Source: Streptosporangium amethystogenes
GTDB lineage: Bacteria; Actinomycetota; Actinomycetes; Streptosporangiales; Streptosporangiaceae
Direction: 5' to 3'
Assembly (NCBI RefSeq): GCF_000721075.1
Contig: NZ_JOEQ01000004.1
Location: forward strand, 186,001-250,000
Length of the DNA: 64,000 nucleotides
The stretch's first letter is position 1, and every line of letters begins with the position of its first letter. Below the pieces are notes generated by a model that was given only the letters and a program-made list of their open reading frames with translations, had not been told where the DNA came from and did no database searches. The translations under genes and the position numbers were made by a program. Positions 28,265 to 36,097 of the stretch are shown in pieces.

Positions 28265-29617
28265 TCAAAGCGGCGTCTCAGGGTTTGAGAAACCCCGCCG
28301 GGGAGCACTGAGTGACAGGTCGGGCCGCACCGGCAGCGCATCGTCGCCGTCGGCGACCGGACCGCGGCCGGGCGCCTCGGAGGGATACGGATGGGGCCTG
28401 ACCCGGCCCGGCGGCTGCTCGTCCGGCCGCGGGTACCGCCCCGGTCCCTCCGCGGGGCCCGTGGGACCCACGGGAGCGGCGGGGTCGAGCCCGCCGCGCC
28501 CCTCGGTCCCGCCGAGGTCGCGACGGGCGCGCCAGCGGGGCAGCGCCATCATCACCAGCACGCCGATGGCGAGCAGCACGGTCAGCGGGAACAGGATGAG
28601 CGGGACGCCCTCGATGGACAGCGCCACGACCGCGAAGGCGAACAGGAAGGTCCAGGCGTACATGATCATGACGCTGCGGCGGTGCGAGTGGCCGATGTCC
28701 AGCAGGCGGTGGTGGAGATGCCCTCGGTCGGGCGCGAACGGCGACAGGCCGTTGGACGTGCGCCGGACCACCGCCATGATCAGGTCCAGCAGCGGGAGCA
28801 CCAGGATCGCGACCGGCACGAGCAGCGGGAGGATGACGGGGAAACGGTTGATGCTGCTGGAGTCGAGCGGCGTCACCAGGATCATCGTGGAGGCGAGGAC
28901 CAGACCGATCAGCATCGCCCCGGTGTCCCCCATGAAAATCTTCGCCGGGTGGAAGTTGTGCGGCAGGAAGCCCAGGCAGATCCCGATGAGCACCGAGGCG
29001 ATGACCGCCGTCACGTTGATGCTGGTGTTGCCGTAGTCCTTCGACAGGGCCACCGAGTACGTCCAGGTAGCCATCGCGGCGATGCCCACGATCCCGGCGG
29101 CCAGACCGTCGAGCCCGTCGACGAAGTTGACCGCGTTGATCATGACGACCACGATCAGAATCGTGATCAGCGGGCTCAGCGTTGAGTCGAGAATGGTCTG
29201 CCCGCCCAGCGCCGTGGGCAGCGGGAGCCACGGCAGGCTGACCCCGAAGGCGACGAGCACGCCCGCCGCGCCGATCTGCCCGGCGAGCTTGACCAGGGCG
29301 TCCATCCCCAGCCAGTCGTCCAGGAAGCCGGTCAGCGTGATCAGCCCTCCTGCGGCGATCAGCGCGATCACCGTCTTGCCCTGGCCCTCGGCCGCCAGCT
29401 TGCCCCCGGCGTAGGGCAGCTCGCCGGCGATCAGCAGACCGGCGACGAGACCGCCGTACATCGCCAGGCCACCGAGTCTGGGCGTCGGCGTGGTGTGCAC
29501 GTCACGGTCGCGGACCTCGGGCATGGCACCAATGCGGATGGCGAAAACGCGGACCAGCGGAACCAGCAGGTATGTCACCGCGGCCGCGACGAGCGCCATG
29601 AGAAGGTATTCGCGCAC
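28265..29617 (-). CDS. Polyprenyl-phosphate GlcNAc-1-phosphate transferase (WecA/MraY superfamily)
   Basis: This 450-residue enzyme with about eleven membrane helices moves a sugar-1-phosphate from a UDP-sugar to polyprenyl phosphate, the first step of arabinogalactan-like, teichoic or other wall glycans. Signature motifs: PTPRLGG near residue 45, NFVDGLDGLAAG near 165, KIFMGDTGAML near 230 and DRGHLHHRLLD near 290. After the last helix there is a Pro/Gly-rich tail of roughly 90 residues of unknown role. It lies between glyA and the atp operon as in Streptomyces. Confidence 0.9.
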   Translation of the reverse strand: MREYLLMALVAAAVTYLLVPLVRVFAIRIGAMPEVRDRDVHTTPTPRLGGLAMYGGLVAGLLIAGELPYAGGKLAAEGQGKTVIALIAAGGLITLTGFLDDWLGMDALVKLAGQIGAAGVLVAFGVSLPWLPLPTALGGQTILDSTLSPLITILIVVVMINAVNFVDGLDGLAAGIVGIAAMATWTYSVALSKDYGNTSINVTAVIASVLIGICLGFLPHNFHPAKIFMGDTGAMLIGLVLASTMILVTPLDSSSINRFPVILPLLVPVAILVLPLLDLIMAVVRRTSNGLSPFAPDRGHLHHRLLDIGHSHRRSVMIMYAWTFLFAFAVVALSIEGVPLILFPLTVLLAIGVLVMMALPRWRARRDLGGTEGRGGLDPAAPVGPTGPAEGPGRYPRPDEQPPGRVRPHPYPSEAPGRGPVADGDDALPVRPDLSLSAPRRGFSNPETPL

Positions 29618-29674
29618 GGAACCAGTTTCGCGGATAGTCCGGCCACCTGTGACCGGAAAACGCCACAGAACAGC

Positions 29675-30940
29675 TCATAGTTCGCTGGGATATATCTGGT
29701 GGAGTCTCGTCAGCGCCGCGACGCGCTCCCGTATTTCACCCACTGCGTCGGGATTGCTGATGGCCTGTGCCACCATCGAGGCCACCGCCTTCATCTCCTC
29801 GGCCCCCATCCCCTGGGTCGTGACGCAGGGGGTGCCCACCCGGATCCCGGATGTCACCGTGGCCGGCTCCGGGTCGTAGGGGATCGCGTTGCGGTTCAGC
29901 GTGATCCCGGCGGCGCCACACCGCTGCTCGGCCACCGCGCCGGAGACCCCGACGTCACGCAGGTCGATCAACGCCAGATGACTGTCGGTGCCCCCGGAGA
30001 CGGGCCGCATCCCCTCCGCGGCCAGGGCGTCGGCCAGCACCTGGGCGTTGGCCACCACCTGCCGCGCGTACTCCGCGAACTCCGGGCGCAGCGCCTCACC
30101 GAACGCCACGGCCTTGGCCGCCACCGCGTGCATGAGCGGGCCGCCCTGCACGAAGGGGAAGACCGCGCGGTCGACCCTGGGGGCCAGCTCCCGGGTGCAC
30201 ATGATCCCGCCCCCTCTCGGGCCGCGCAGCGCCTTGTGCGTGGTGAAGGTCACCACGTCCGCGTACGGCACGGCGGACGGCAGGGCGTTCCCGGCCATCA
30301 GCCCGATGGTGTGCGCGACATCGGCGAGCAGCCAGGCTCCCACCTCGTCGGCGATCCCCCGGAAGGCCGCGAAGTCGATCTTTCGGGAATAGGCGGTGGC
30401 CCCACATATGATCATTTTGGGCTGATGCCGCACCGCCAGCTCCCTGACCTCGTCATAGTCGATCAGCTCGGTGTCCCTGCGCACGCCGTACGCCACGACG
30501 TCGAACCAGCGGCCGGAGAAGTTGACCTTGGAACCGTGCGTGAGGTGGCCGCCGTGTGACAGCGCCATCGCCAGCACCGTGTCGCCCGGCTGGAGCAGTG
30601 CCGCGTAGGCCGCCAGATTCGCCGAGGCGCCGGAGTGGGGCTGCACGTTGACGTGATCGGCGCCGAACAGCCGCTTGGCCCGGTCGACCGCGAGTTGCTC
30701 GGCCCGGTCGACGACCTCGCATCCGGCGTAGTAGCGCCTGCCGGGGTAACCCTCCGCGTACTTGTTGGTGAGCGTCGAGCCGAGCGCGGCGAGCACGGCG
30801 GGCGAGGCGAAATTCTCACTCGCGATCAGCTGGACGCCGCCGCGGAGCCTGTCGAGCTCGTCGAGGAGTACCGAGGCGATCTCCGGATCCTCGCGCTGCA
30901 GTAGGCCGAAATCTGGCCCGTAGTACGGCTCTGCGCCCAT
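29675..30940 (-). CDS. glyA: Serine hydroxymethyltransferase
   Basis: This 421-residue PLP enzyme converts serine and tetrahydrofolate to glycine and methylene-tetrahydrofolate. It has the SENFASPAV start block, YAEGYPGRRYYAGCE, HSGASANLA, ADVAHTIGL and the PLP-binding Lys236 in TFTTHKALRGPRGG. The usual THKTLRGPR here reads THKALRGPR. The gene is the last conserved-core gene before the WXG/polysaccharide insertion. Confidence 0.94.
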   Translation of the reverse strand: MGAEPYYGPDFGLLQREDPEIASVLLDELDRLRGGVQLIASENFASPAVLAALGSTLTNKYAEGYPGRRYYAGCEVVDRAEQLAVDRAKRLFGADHVNVQPHSGASANLAAYAALLQPGDTVLAMALSHGGHLTHGSKVNFSGRWFDVVAYGVRRDTELIDYDEVRELAVRHQPKMIICGATAYSRKIDFAAFRGIADEVGAWLLADVAHTIGLMAGNALPSAVPYADVVTFTTHKALRGPRGGGIMCTRELAPRVDRAVFPFVQGGPLMHAVAAKAVAFGEALRPEFAEYARQVVANAQVLADALAAEGMRPVSGGTDSHLALIDLRDVGVSGAVAEQRCGAAGITLNRNAIPYDPEPATVTSGIRVGTPCVTTQGMGAEEMKAVASMVAQAISNPDAVGEIRERVAALTRLHQIYPSEL

Positions 30941-31110
30941 GGCTCACATCCCGAAGATGACAACTCATCCCCACTGTAAGCCCGGCCACCCCGGTTATCC
31001 CAGGTCAGAGAGGTGTCGTCACGGGAAGGCGTGTCTCCGTGCGGAAACGCACGCCCCCAAAAGGCCCCGGTGCCGTCCGCCCGGAAGGCTTCGAAAACCG
31101 TCTGGATGGA

Positions 31111-31151
31111 CGGCGCCGCGGGCCTCGTGCCGAGAGACCCGGGCGGCGCCG
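31111..31151 (-). terminator. Hairpin terminator after the WXG-like gene
   Basis: CGGCGCCGC / GCGGCGCCG form a 9-bp perfect stem with a 23-nt loop that can pair further internally. It lies 17 bp past the stop of the 31169 gene. The rest of the 228-bp gap to glyA shows nothing else. Confidence 0.55.
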
Positions 31152-31168
31152 CCGAGCCGGGAAGGACG

Positions 31169-31552
31169 TCAGGAGAAGGCGTGCGGGGCCCCGGATCCCA
31201 CCGGCACCCATCTCGGCGTGTCGGCCGCCTGGTCGCTGATCGAGGTCAGGATCGCCTGCCGGTAGAGGCCGAGGCGGGTGCGCCACTCCGTCATGTCCTC
31301 GACGTAGCGGCCGGAGACCGGGGCGTCCCAGACATCCCTGCTCCTGGCGAGCTGGTAGGCCTTGTCCAGACTGGCGGTCAGCGTGTCGAGCGTGGGAAGC
31401 ACCTGCCGCCACATCATGACCAGCCGCTGGTATTCGGGGTTGAACTCCCACGCCGTGGCGGCGTCCGAGGACGGCAGACCGCCGCCGCCCGAGGCCGGTG
31501 GGGTCTCCCCCGGCTGCAGCGGCTGCGGTGCGGGTGGATCCACGAACATCAC
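31169..31552 (-). CDS. WXG100-like helical protein
   Basis: This 127-residue protein has a Pro/Gly-rich N-terminal 30 residues and then two predicted helices (about 38-68 and 78-108). The segment VWDAPVSGRYVEDMTEWRTRL resembles the W-x-G-P-x-A turn and second helix of WXG100 proteins, substrates of type VII (ESX-like) secretion. No signal peptide is visible. It follows the repeat-rich protein gene by 96 bp in the same direction, so the two probably act as a pair. No secretion ATPase (EccC) is in the window. Confidence 0.6.
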   Translation of the reverse strand: MMFVDPPAPQPLQPGETPPASGGGGLPSSDAATAWEFNPEYQRLVMMWRQVLPTLDTLTASLDKAYQLARSRDVWDAPVSGRYVEDMTEWRTRLGLYRQAILTSISDQAADTPRWVPVGSGAPHAFS

Positions 31553-31648
31553 AGGCTCCTCACCCTCGCTGGCACAGTCCCTGCCTCCCGTTCACTGCCC
31601 GACGCCGTGGTGGTGCCGACCGGCCCGGAAGCCGGGCTCGCCCCCCGC

Positions 31649-33694
31649 TCACCGCCCGCCTCCCGGGGGCGGGAGCGGCCGCGATGGATCCCCCGGCTCC
31701 ACGTCGCCCGCCGACCCGTCGGGCCCGATGTCCATGGGCACCCAGGCCCCCTCGCCCCAGGTCTCCCCTTCCGGTACCCGCACGCCGGGCATCTCCAGCG
31801 GCTCGATCTCCCGGGTGTTGTCGGCGAGCGTCCTGACGGCGTCCAGATCGAAAGGGCTCGCCTCCGCGGTGACGACGTCGCCGTCGCCGGCCCACCGGGC
31901 GGCCGAACCGTCCGGTGCGGCGGCCACACCCCCGGGAGCCGTCCCCGCCGGCTGCCCCGCGCCCCCTGCGGCATCCTCCGCCCCCGGCACCGCCTCGCTG
32001 AAGACCGCATCGCCGATGGACGGCATGCCGACGTCTCCTCGCGGCATCACAGCGGGCTGCGCGGCCGTACCCGCCGTCTGGACGGCGGGTACGGCGGAGG
32101 TCGTGGCCTGCGGCTGAACAGCCGCCTCACCGGAGGTCGTACCGGCGGGTCCGGGGGTGGCGTCGCCCCCCGTACCCGGCGGCTGGACGGTCTGGTCGGT
32201 GGTGGGTCCCGCGGTGTCGAGAAGCGGATAGTCGGGCTTGGCCGAATCGAGCGGGCCGTGCGGCTCGACCCAGCCCGGCTGCCCCGCCGTGGCGGAGACG
32301 TTGTCGACCGTGGGCATCTCCAGCGGCGGGATGTCCTCGATGTTCTTCAGCAACTCGTCGACCTCGGCCGCCGTGGGCGAGTCGAGCGGGATCTGGAGCA
32401 CCTTCACACCGTCGACCTCCACGACCTTCGCCCGGTGATCGCCGCTCTGGTCGATGTCGTCGGGATGGTCCTTCCGGGAAGTGTCCAGGATGTCGTCGCC
32501 GGACGTGCCGCCCTCCTGCCTGGGCGAGCGCTCGTCGCCCTTGGAGCCGGAGTCGCCCTTGGCGTCGGAATCGTTCACCGGCACACCATCCACGGAGCCG
32601 TCCCCACGCGGCGTCGTCTCGTCACCCTTGGAACCGGAGTCACCCTTGGCGTCGGAATCCTCCCCACCAGGCATCGTGTCGTGCACATTGACGATCTCCG
32701 CCTGTGCGTCATCGGCTCTGGGCGTCTCCGGCACGGGGGTGGCATCCGGGCCGGGTGCCTCGGGCACGGGCGTCTGGCGTGGCACGTCGTCAACCGGCCG
32801 CCCCCCGTCCTGAGGCCCCTCACCGGGCCCTGGAACCGCGGGTTTCAGATCCTCGACCTTCGGCGTCTCCGGCCGCGAGTCCTCGGCCCTGGGAACCTCC
32901 GGCGTGGGTGTGGCATCCGGCTTCGGAGCCTCACGCGGTGTGTCCTCGGCCCTGGGCGCCTCCGGTACGGGATCCGGCTTCGGGGTCTCACGCGGTGTGG
33001 TGTCAACCGGCTTGACGTTCTCCTTGGGGGAGTCTCCCTCGCGCGGAGAGGTCTCGTCACCCTTCGAACCCGTGTCCGGCTTCCGGTCGTCGGTCCCGGG
33101 CGCCTCCGGCTTCGGCGCCTCCTTCGAACCGTCCCTCGGGGAGGTCTCGTCCCCCTTCGAGCCCGCCTCCGGCTTGGCCTCGTCACCCTTCGAGCCCGCC
33201 TCGGGCTTGGTCTCGTCGCCCTTCGGAGGCTCCGGCTTGGGGGAGTCCTTCGGATCGTCACGCTGGGTGCTCCCCGCCGACTGGTCACCGACGCGGGGCT
33301 TGTCGTCCGCTCCGACCGCCGGTTTGAGGCCGTCGGCCTTCGGGGTCTCGGGCTTCGCGTCATCGCCCGCCGCGCCGGTCTCGGGCTTCGCGCCGTCGCC
33401 CGCCGCGCCGCTGTCAGGCTTCGTGTCCCCGGCCTTGGGCTCGGCGGGAGGCGCCGTCGCGTTCTGGTTGATCCTCTTCTCCAGCAACGCCACGCGAGCG
33501 GAGACGTCACGGACCATCACATCGCACGCGTCGGCGATCTGGACGGGTCTGTGGGTCGACTGCGAGGACAGGCCGGCCCCGCTCATCAGCTGGGTGACCT
33601 TGCCCTCGACGTTCCGCATCTGGTCGGCTGCCCGCCGCACCTCGGACAACAGGTCGCGGACCAGCTTGGGGTCCATTCCTTCGAACTTGCCCAT
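31649..33694 (-). CDS. WXG100-like protein with a long Lys/Glu/Pro repeat region
   Basis: This 681-residue protein starts with a helical WXG-like module (residues 1-75, DPKLVRDLLSEVRRAADQM, later ADACDVMVRDVSARVALLEKR). A low-complexity region of about 300 residues follows, built of SKGDE and (A/S)KPE(A/P/T) units. Two related C-terminal modules each contain PLEMP (near residues 420 and 655). Start at ATG 33694 with GGGAG upstream. No signal peptide or membrane helix is seen. I do not recognise the whole architecture. A long open frame on the opposite strand is a composition artefact of the repeats. Confidence 0.7.
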   Translation of the reverse strand: MGKFEGMDPKLVRDLLSEVRRAADQMRNVEGKVTQLMSGAGLSSQSTHRPVQIADACDVMVRDVSARVALLEKRINQNATAPPAEPKAGDTKPDSGAAGDGAKPETGAAGDDAKPETPKADGLKPAVGADDKPRVGDQSAGSTQRDDPKDSPKPEPPKGDETKPEAGSKGDEAKPEAGSKGDETSPRDGSKEAPKPEAPGTDDRKPDTGSKGDETSPREGDSPKENVKPVDTTPRETPKPDPVPEAPRAEDTPREAPKPDATPTPEVPRAEDSRPETPKVEDLKPAVPGPGEGPQDGGRPVDDVPRQTPVPEAPGPDATPVPETPRADDAQAEIVNVHDTMPGGEDSDAKGDSGSKGDETTPRGDGSVDGVPVNDSDAKGDSGSKGDERSPRQEGGTSGDDILDTSRKDHPDDIDQSGDHRAKVVEVDGVKVLQIPLDSPTAAEVDELLKNIEDIPPLEMPTVDNVSATAGQPGWVEPHGPLDSAKPDYPLLDTAGPTTDQTVQPPGTGGDATPGPAGTTSGEAAVQPQATTSAVPAVQTAGTAAQPAVMPRGDVGMPSIGDAVFSEAVPGAEDAAGGAGQPAGTAPGGVAAAPDGSAARWAGDGDVVTAEASPFDLDAVRTLADNTREIEPLEMPGVRVPEGETWGEGAWVPMDIGPDGSAGDVEPGDPSRPLPPPGGGR

Positions 33695-33822
33695 GGACGT
33701 CTCCCGGAAGTGTCGGCCCACTTCAAGGTACCGGGGAGAGCGCCCCGCGTCACGGTGATAATCAGATGGCATGGATCATGGATATGGGCCGTGCGGCGCC
33801 GGGCGCGGGAACCCTCGGGAGA

Positions 33823-34707
33823 TCACGTCCTGGAGTGGACGTGACGCCGGACCGGAAGCAGGATCCCGGTGATGCCCTCCAGCCGTCCGATCAGGCGCTG
33901 CAGGTGCCAGCCCGCGTCCGCCCACCGTGCGCGGGCGACGCTCAGCAGCGCGCCGCCGAGCGGTCTGGCCAGCACCCTGAACCGGGCCCCCCAGCCGTGG
34001 TGCCTGCGGTACACCCTGCCCGTCCCCCGCGCGACGTGGCGTGCCCTGCGGCGGAACTCTCTGGTACCGGCCGCGGGAACGAAGGGGTTGTCCTCGTAGA
34101 CGATGACGCGCGGGTGGTAGGCGATCGACCAGCCGTCCCGTAGCCCGCGCAGGAGCAGATCGGTACCCTCTCCCGACTGCCAGGGCGTCGAGCAGCCCGC
34201 TCCGAGCCCCTCGTCGAAGGAGCCCACCGCGCCCATGAAGGCCGCCGTGTAGAAACAGGTCGCCTCGATGGCCTGAGACCACACGGTGGCGCCGTCGAGG
34301 ACGGCCGGCTCGGCGCCGAAGGCCAGCTGGGTCGGCTGCCCCGCCGCGTCGAGCAGCATGCCGGAGACGACCCCGTGCCCGCCGATCGCCTCGCACACCC
34401 TGGCCAGGGTGTCGGGGGCGTACCAGGTGTCGTCATCGGGGAAGCCCACGATGTCGTAGTCCCCGAGCGCCGCCACCCCGGCGTTGCGCCCCGCGGACAG
34501 CCCCCGCGGCGTGGTCACCCGGCGGATCGGCAGCCGTTCCCGCCAGCGCTCGACGACCTCCGCTGTCCCCGTTTCGCCGCTCTGGTCGACGACGATCATC
34601 TCGGTGGCCGGGAGGCTCTGCTCAAGCACCGAGCGGAGCAGGCGGTCGAGGGTCTCGGGCCGGCCGATCGTCGTGACGACCAGAGCGACCCGCGGAGTGG
34701 GATTCAC
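33823..34707 (-). CDS. Family 2 glycosyltransferase
   Basis: This 294-residue GT-A enzyme has the nucleotide-sugar region ALVVTTIGRPETLDRLL, VVDQSGE, the DxD-type motif in GFPDDDTWY (about residue 92) and a late GEGTDLLLR acidic motif. The GTG at 34707 is the first credible start. Upstream in frame is antisense to the deacetylase and phosphatase genes. It is the leftmost gene of the polysaccharide locus and is divergent from the deacetylase. Confidence 0.85.
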   Translation of the reverse strand: MNPTPRVALVVTTIGRPETLDRLLRSVLEQSLPATEMIVVDQSGETGTAEVVERWRERLPIRRVTTPRGLSAGRNAGVAALGDYDIVGFPDDDTWYAPDTLARVCEAIGGHGVVSGMLLDAAGQPTQLAFGAEPAVLDGATVWSQAIEATCFYTAAFMGAVGSFDEGLGAGCSTPWQSGEGTDLLLRGLRDGWSIAYHPRVIVYEDNPFVPAAGTREFRRRARHVARGTGRVYRRHHGWGARFRVLARPLGGALLSVARARWADAGWHLQRLIGRLEGITGILLPVRRHVHSRT

Positions 34708-34755
34708 GCCGATATGGTAGGCCAGCGCAAAGAGATGCGATTGGAGCCTCCCGGG

Positions 34756-35523
34756 ATGATTCGCGTGAACAAATCGCCGATGGTGTGGGTTTACCATTCC
34801 GTGGCCGAATTCAGTCGGGACCCGCTCCGGATCACGGTCTCTCCGGCCAGCTTCCGGTACCACATGCGCTGGCTGCACGACCGCGGGCTGCGCGGGGTCA
34901 CGATGCGTGAGCTGCGCGCCGCCGAGGCCGGGGGCCAGGCCGCCGGGCTGGTCGGGCTCACCTTCGACGACGGCTACGCCGACTTCGCCACGACCGTCGT
35001 GCCCACCTTGGCGGAGTACGGCTTCACCGCCACGGTGTTCGTCGTCGCGGGCCACGTGGGCGGCGACAGCTCCTGGGACCCCGGAGTCCCCCGGGACGTG
35101 ATGACCCGCGAGCAGCTTCGCGAGGTGGCCGCCGCGGGTATGGAGATCGGCTCGCACTCGCTGACCCATCCCCGGCTGCCGACCGTGGACGGCGACCGGC
35201 GGCTGGCCGAGGAACTCGTGACGAGCAGGACGATGCTGGAGGACCTGACCGGCGAGGAGGTCGCCGGCTTCTGCTACCCGTACGGACAGCACGGCGCCCG
35301 CGAGGTGGAGGCGGTCGCGGAGGCGGGGTTCGGCTACGCCTGCGCCCTCTGGCACACCGAGCACGCGGGTCTGTTCGCGATGCCGCGCGTCGAGCCCTTC
35401 GACGAGACCAGATCCTCGGGGTTGCACGGCCGGGTGCTGGCGCATCGGATGAACAAGACCTACCCCAACATTCGAGGCATTCTCAAGGACCGCTTCGGTA
35501 TCGATCTCCAGGCTCGCCGCTAA
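34756..35523 (+). CDS. Polysaccharide deacetylase (CE4/NodB domain)
   Basis: This 255-residue deacetylase has the NodB motifs LTFDDGYADF (catalytic Asp and metal Asp at 71-72), SHSLTHPRL (His134, His138 metal ligands) and FCYPYGQ. No signal peptide is visible, so it may act on a lipid-linked intermediate on the cytosolic face or use another route. The ATG at 34756 has GGAG 9 nt upstream. GTG 34765 and ATG 34780 are alternatives. It is 10 bp upstream of the phosphatase gene and likely co-transcribed. Confidence 0.85.
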   Translation: MIRVNKSPMVWVYHSVAEFSRDPLRITVSPASFRYHMRWLHDRGLRGVTMRELRAAEAGGQAAGLVGLTFDDGYADFATTVVPTLAEYGFTATVFVVAGHVGGDSSWDPGVPRDVMTREQLREVAAAGMEIGSHSLTHPRLPTVDGDRRLAEELVTSRTMLEDLTGEEVAGFCYPYGQHGAREVEAVAEAGFGYACALWHTEHAGLFAMPRVEPFDETRSSGLHGRVLAHRMNKTYPNIRGILKDRFGIDLQARR

Positions 35524-35533
35524 AATAGACGAG

Positions 35534-36097
35534 GTGAGAGAGGACTTTCGAATTCTGGTCGTCTGTACGGCGAACATCGTCCGCTCTCCAATGGCCGAGG
35601 CGATAGCCAGGGCGATGCTCCGGTTCTCTTCCTGCCCGATCCTCGTGTCAAGCGCGGGCACCCACGCCAGAGCGGGGCACCCCATGGCCCCGTACGCGCT
35701 CGACACGCTGAGAAACCTCGGCCTGGACGGCTCCGAGCACCTCTCCCGACCGCTGGACAGCGCCCTGGTCGGCGACGCGGATCTCATCCTCACCATGGAG
35801 ACGGGGCAACGCGGCACGGCGGTGACGATGGATCCGACCGCGATCCACCGGACCTTCACCCTCCGCGAGTTCGCCCATCTGTCGGCGGGCCGGAAGATCC
35901 GCCACCGCTCCGACACCGTCGGGCGTGCGCACGCCGTGGTCAGGGCCGTCGCCAGGCGCCGGGGGGCCCCTGGCCGCCACCCCTCGGTCGAGATCGCCGA
36001 TCCGTACGGCGGACCGCCAAGGGAGTATGAGGAGTGCTCCCGGGTGATCGGCGACTCTCTCAGCCGCGCCCTGGGGGAACTGCTCGGTCCCCGCTGA
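35534..36097 (+). CDS. Low-molecular-weight protein tyrosine phosphatase
   Basis: This 187-residue phosphatase has the CX5R loop VCTANIVRSPMAEA (Cys11, Arg17) and the general acid Asp156 in IADPYGGP. Homologues of the Wzb type dephosphorylate BY-kinases. The last 38 bp overlap the end of the BY-kinase gene on the other strand. In Streptomyces, as I recall, a phosphatase of this type already sits between tsaC and glyA, so this gene may be the ancestral resident around which the locus grew. Confidence 0.9.
   Translation: MREDFRILVVCTANIVRSPMAEAIARAMLRFSSCPILVSSAGTHARAGHPMAPYALDTLRNLGLDGSEHLSRPLDSALVGDADLILTMETGQRGTAVTMDPTAIHRTFTLREFAHLSAGRKIRHRSDTVGRAHAVVRAVARRRGAPGRHPSVEIADPYGGPPREYEECSRVIGDSLSRALGELLGPR

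Noticed and set aside
30941..31110. Glycine riboswitch before glyA
   Set aside because: No tandem aptamer-like core could be recognised in the sequence preceding the glyA start.
31013..33844. Open frame of 943 codons on the plus strand
   Set aside because: It is antisense to the charged repeat protein and its product is a low-complexity Gly/Arg/Val/Leu string. The repeats and GC bias remove stop codons; no domain or start signal was found.
34708..35916. N-terminal extension of the GT2 enzyme at 33823
   Set aside because: Antisense to the deacetylase and phosphatase genes; the GT-A fold starts at the GTG at 34707.
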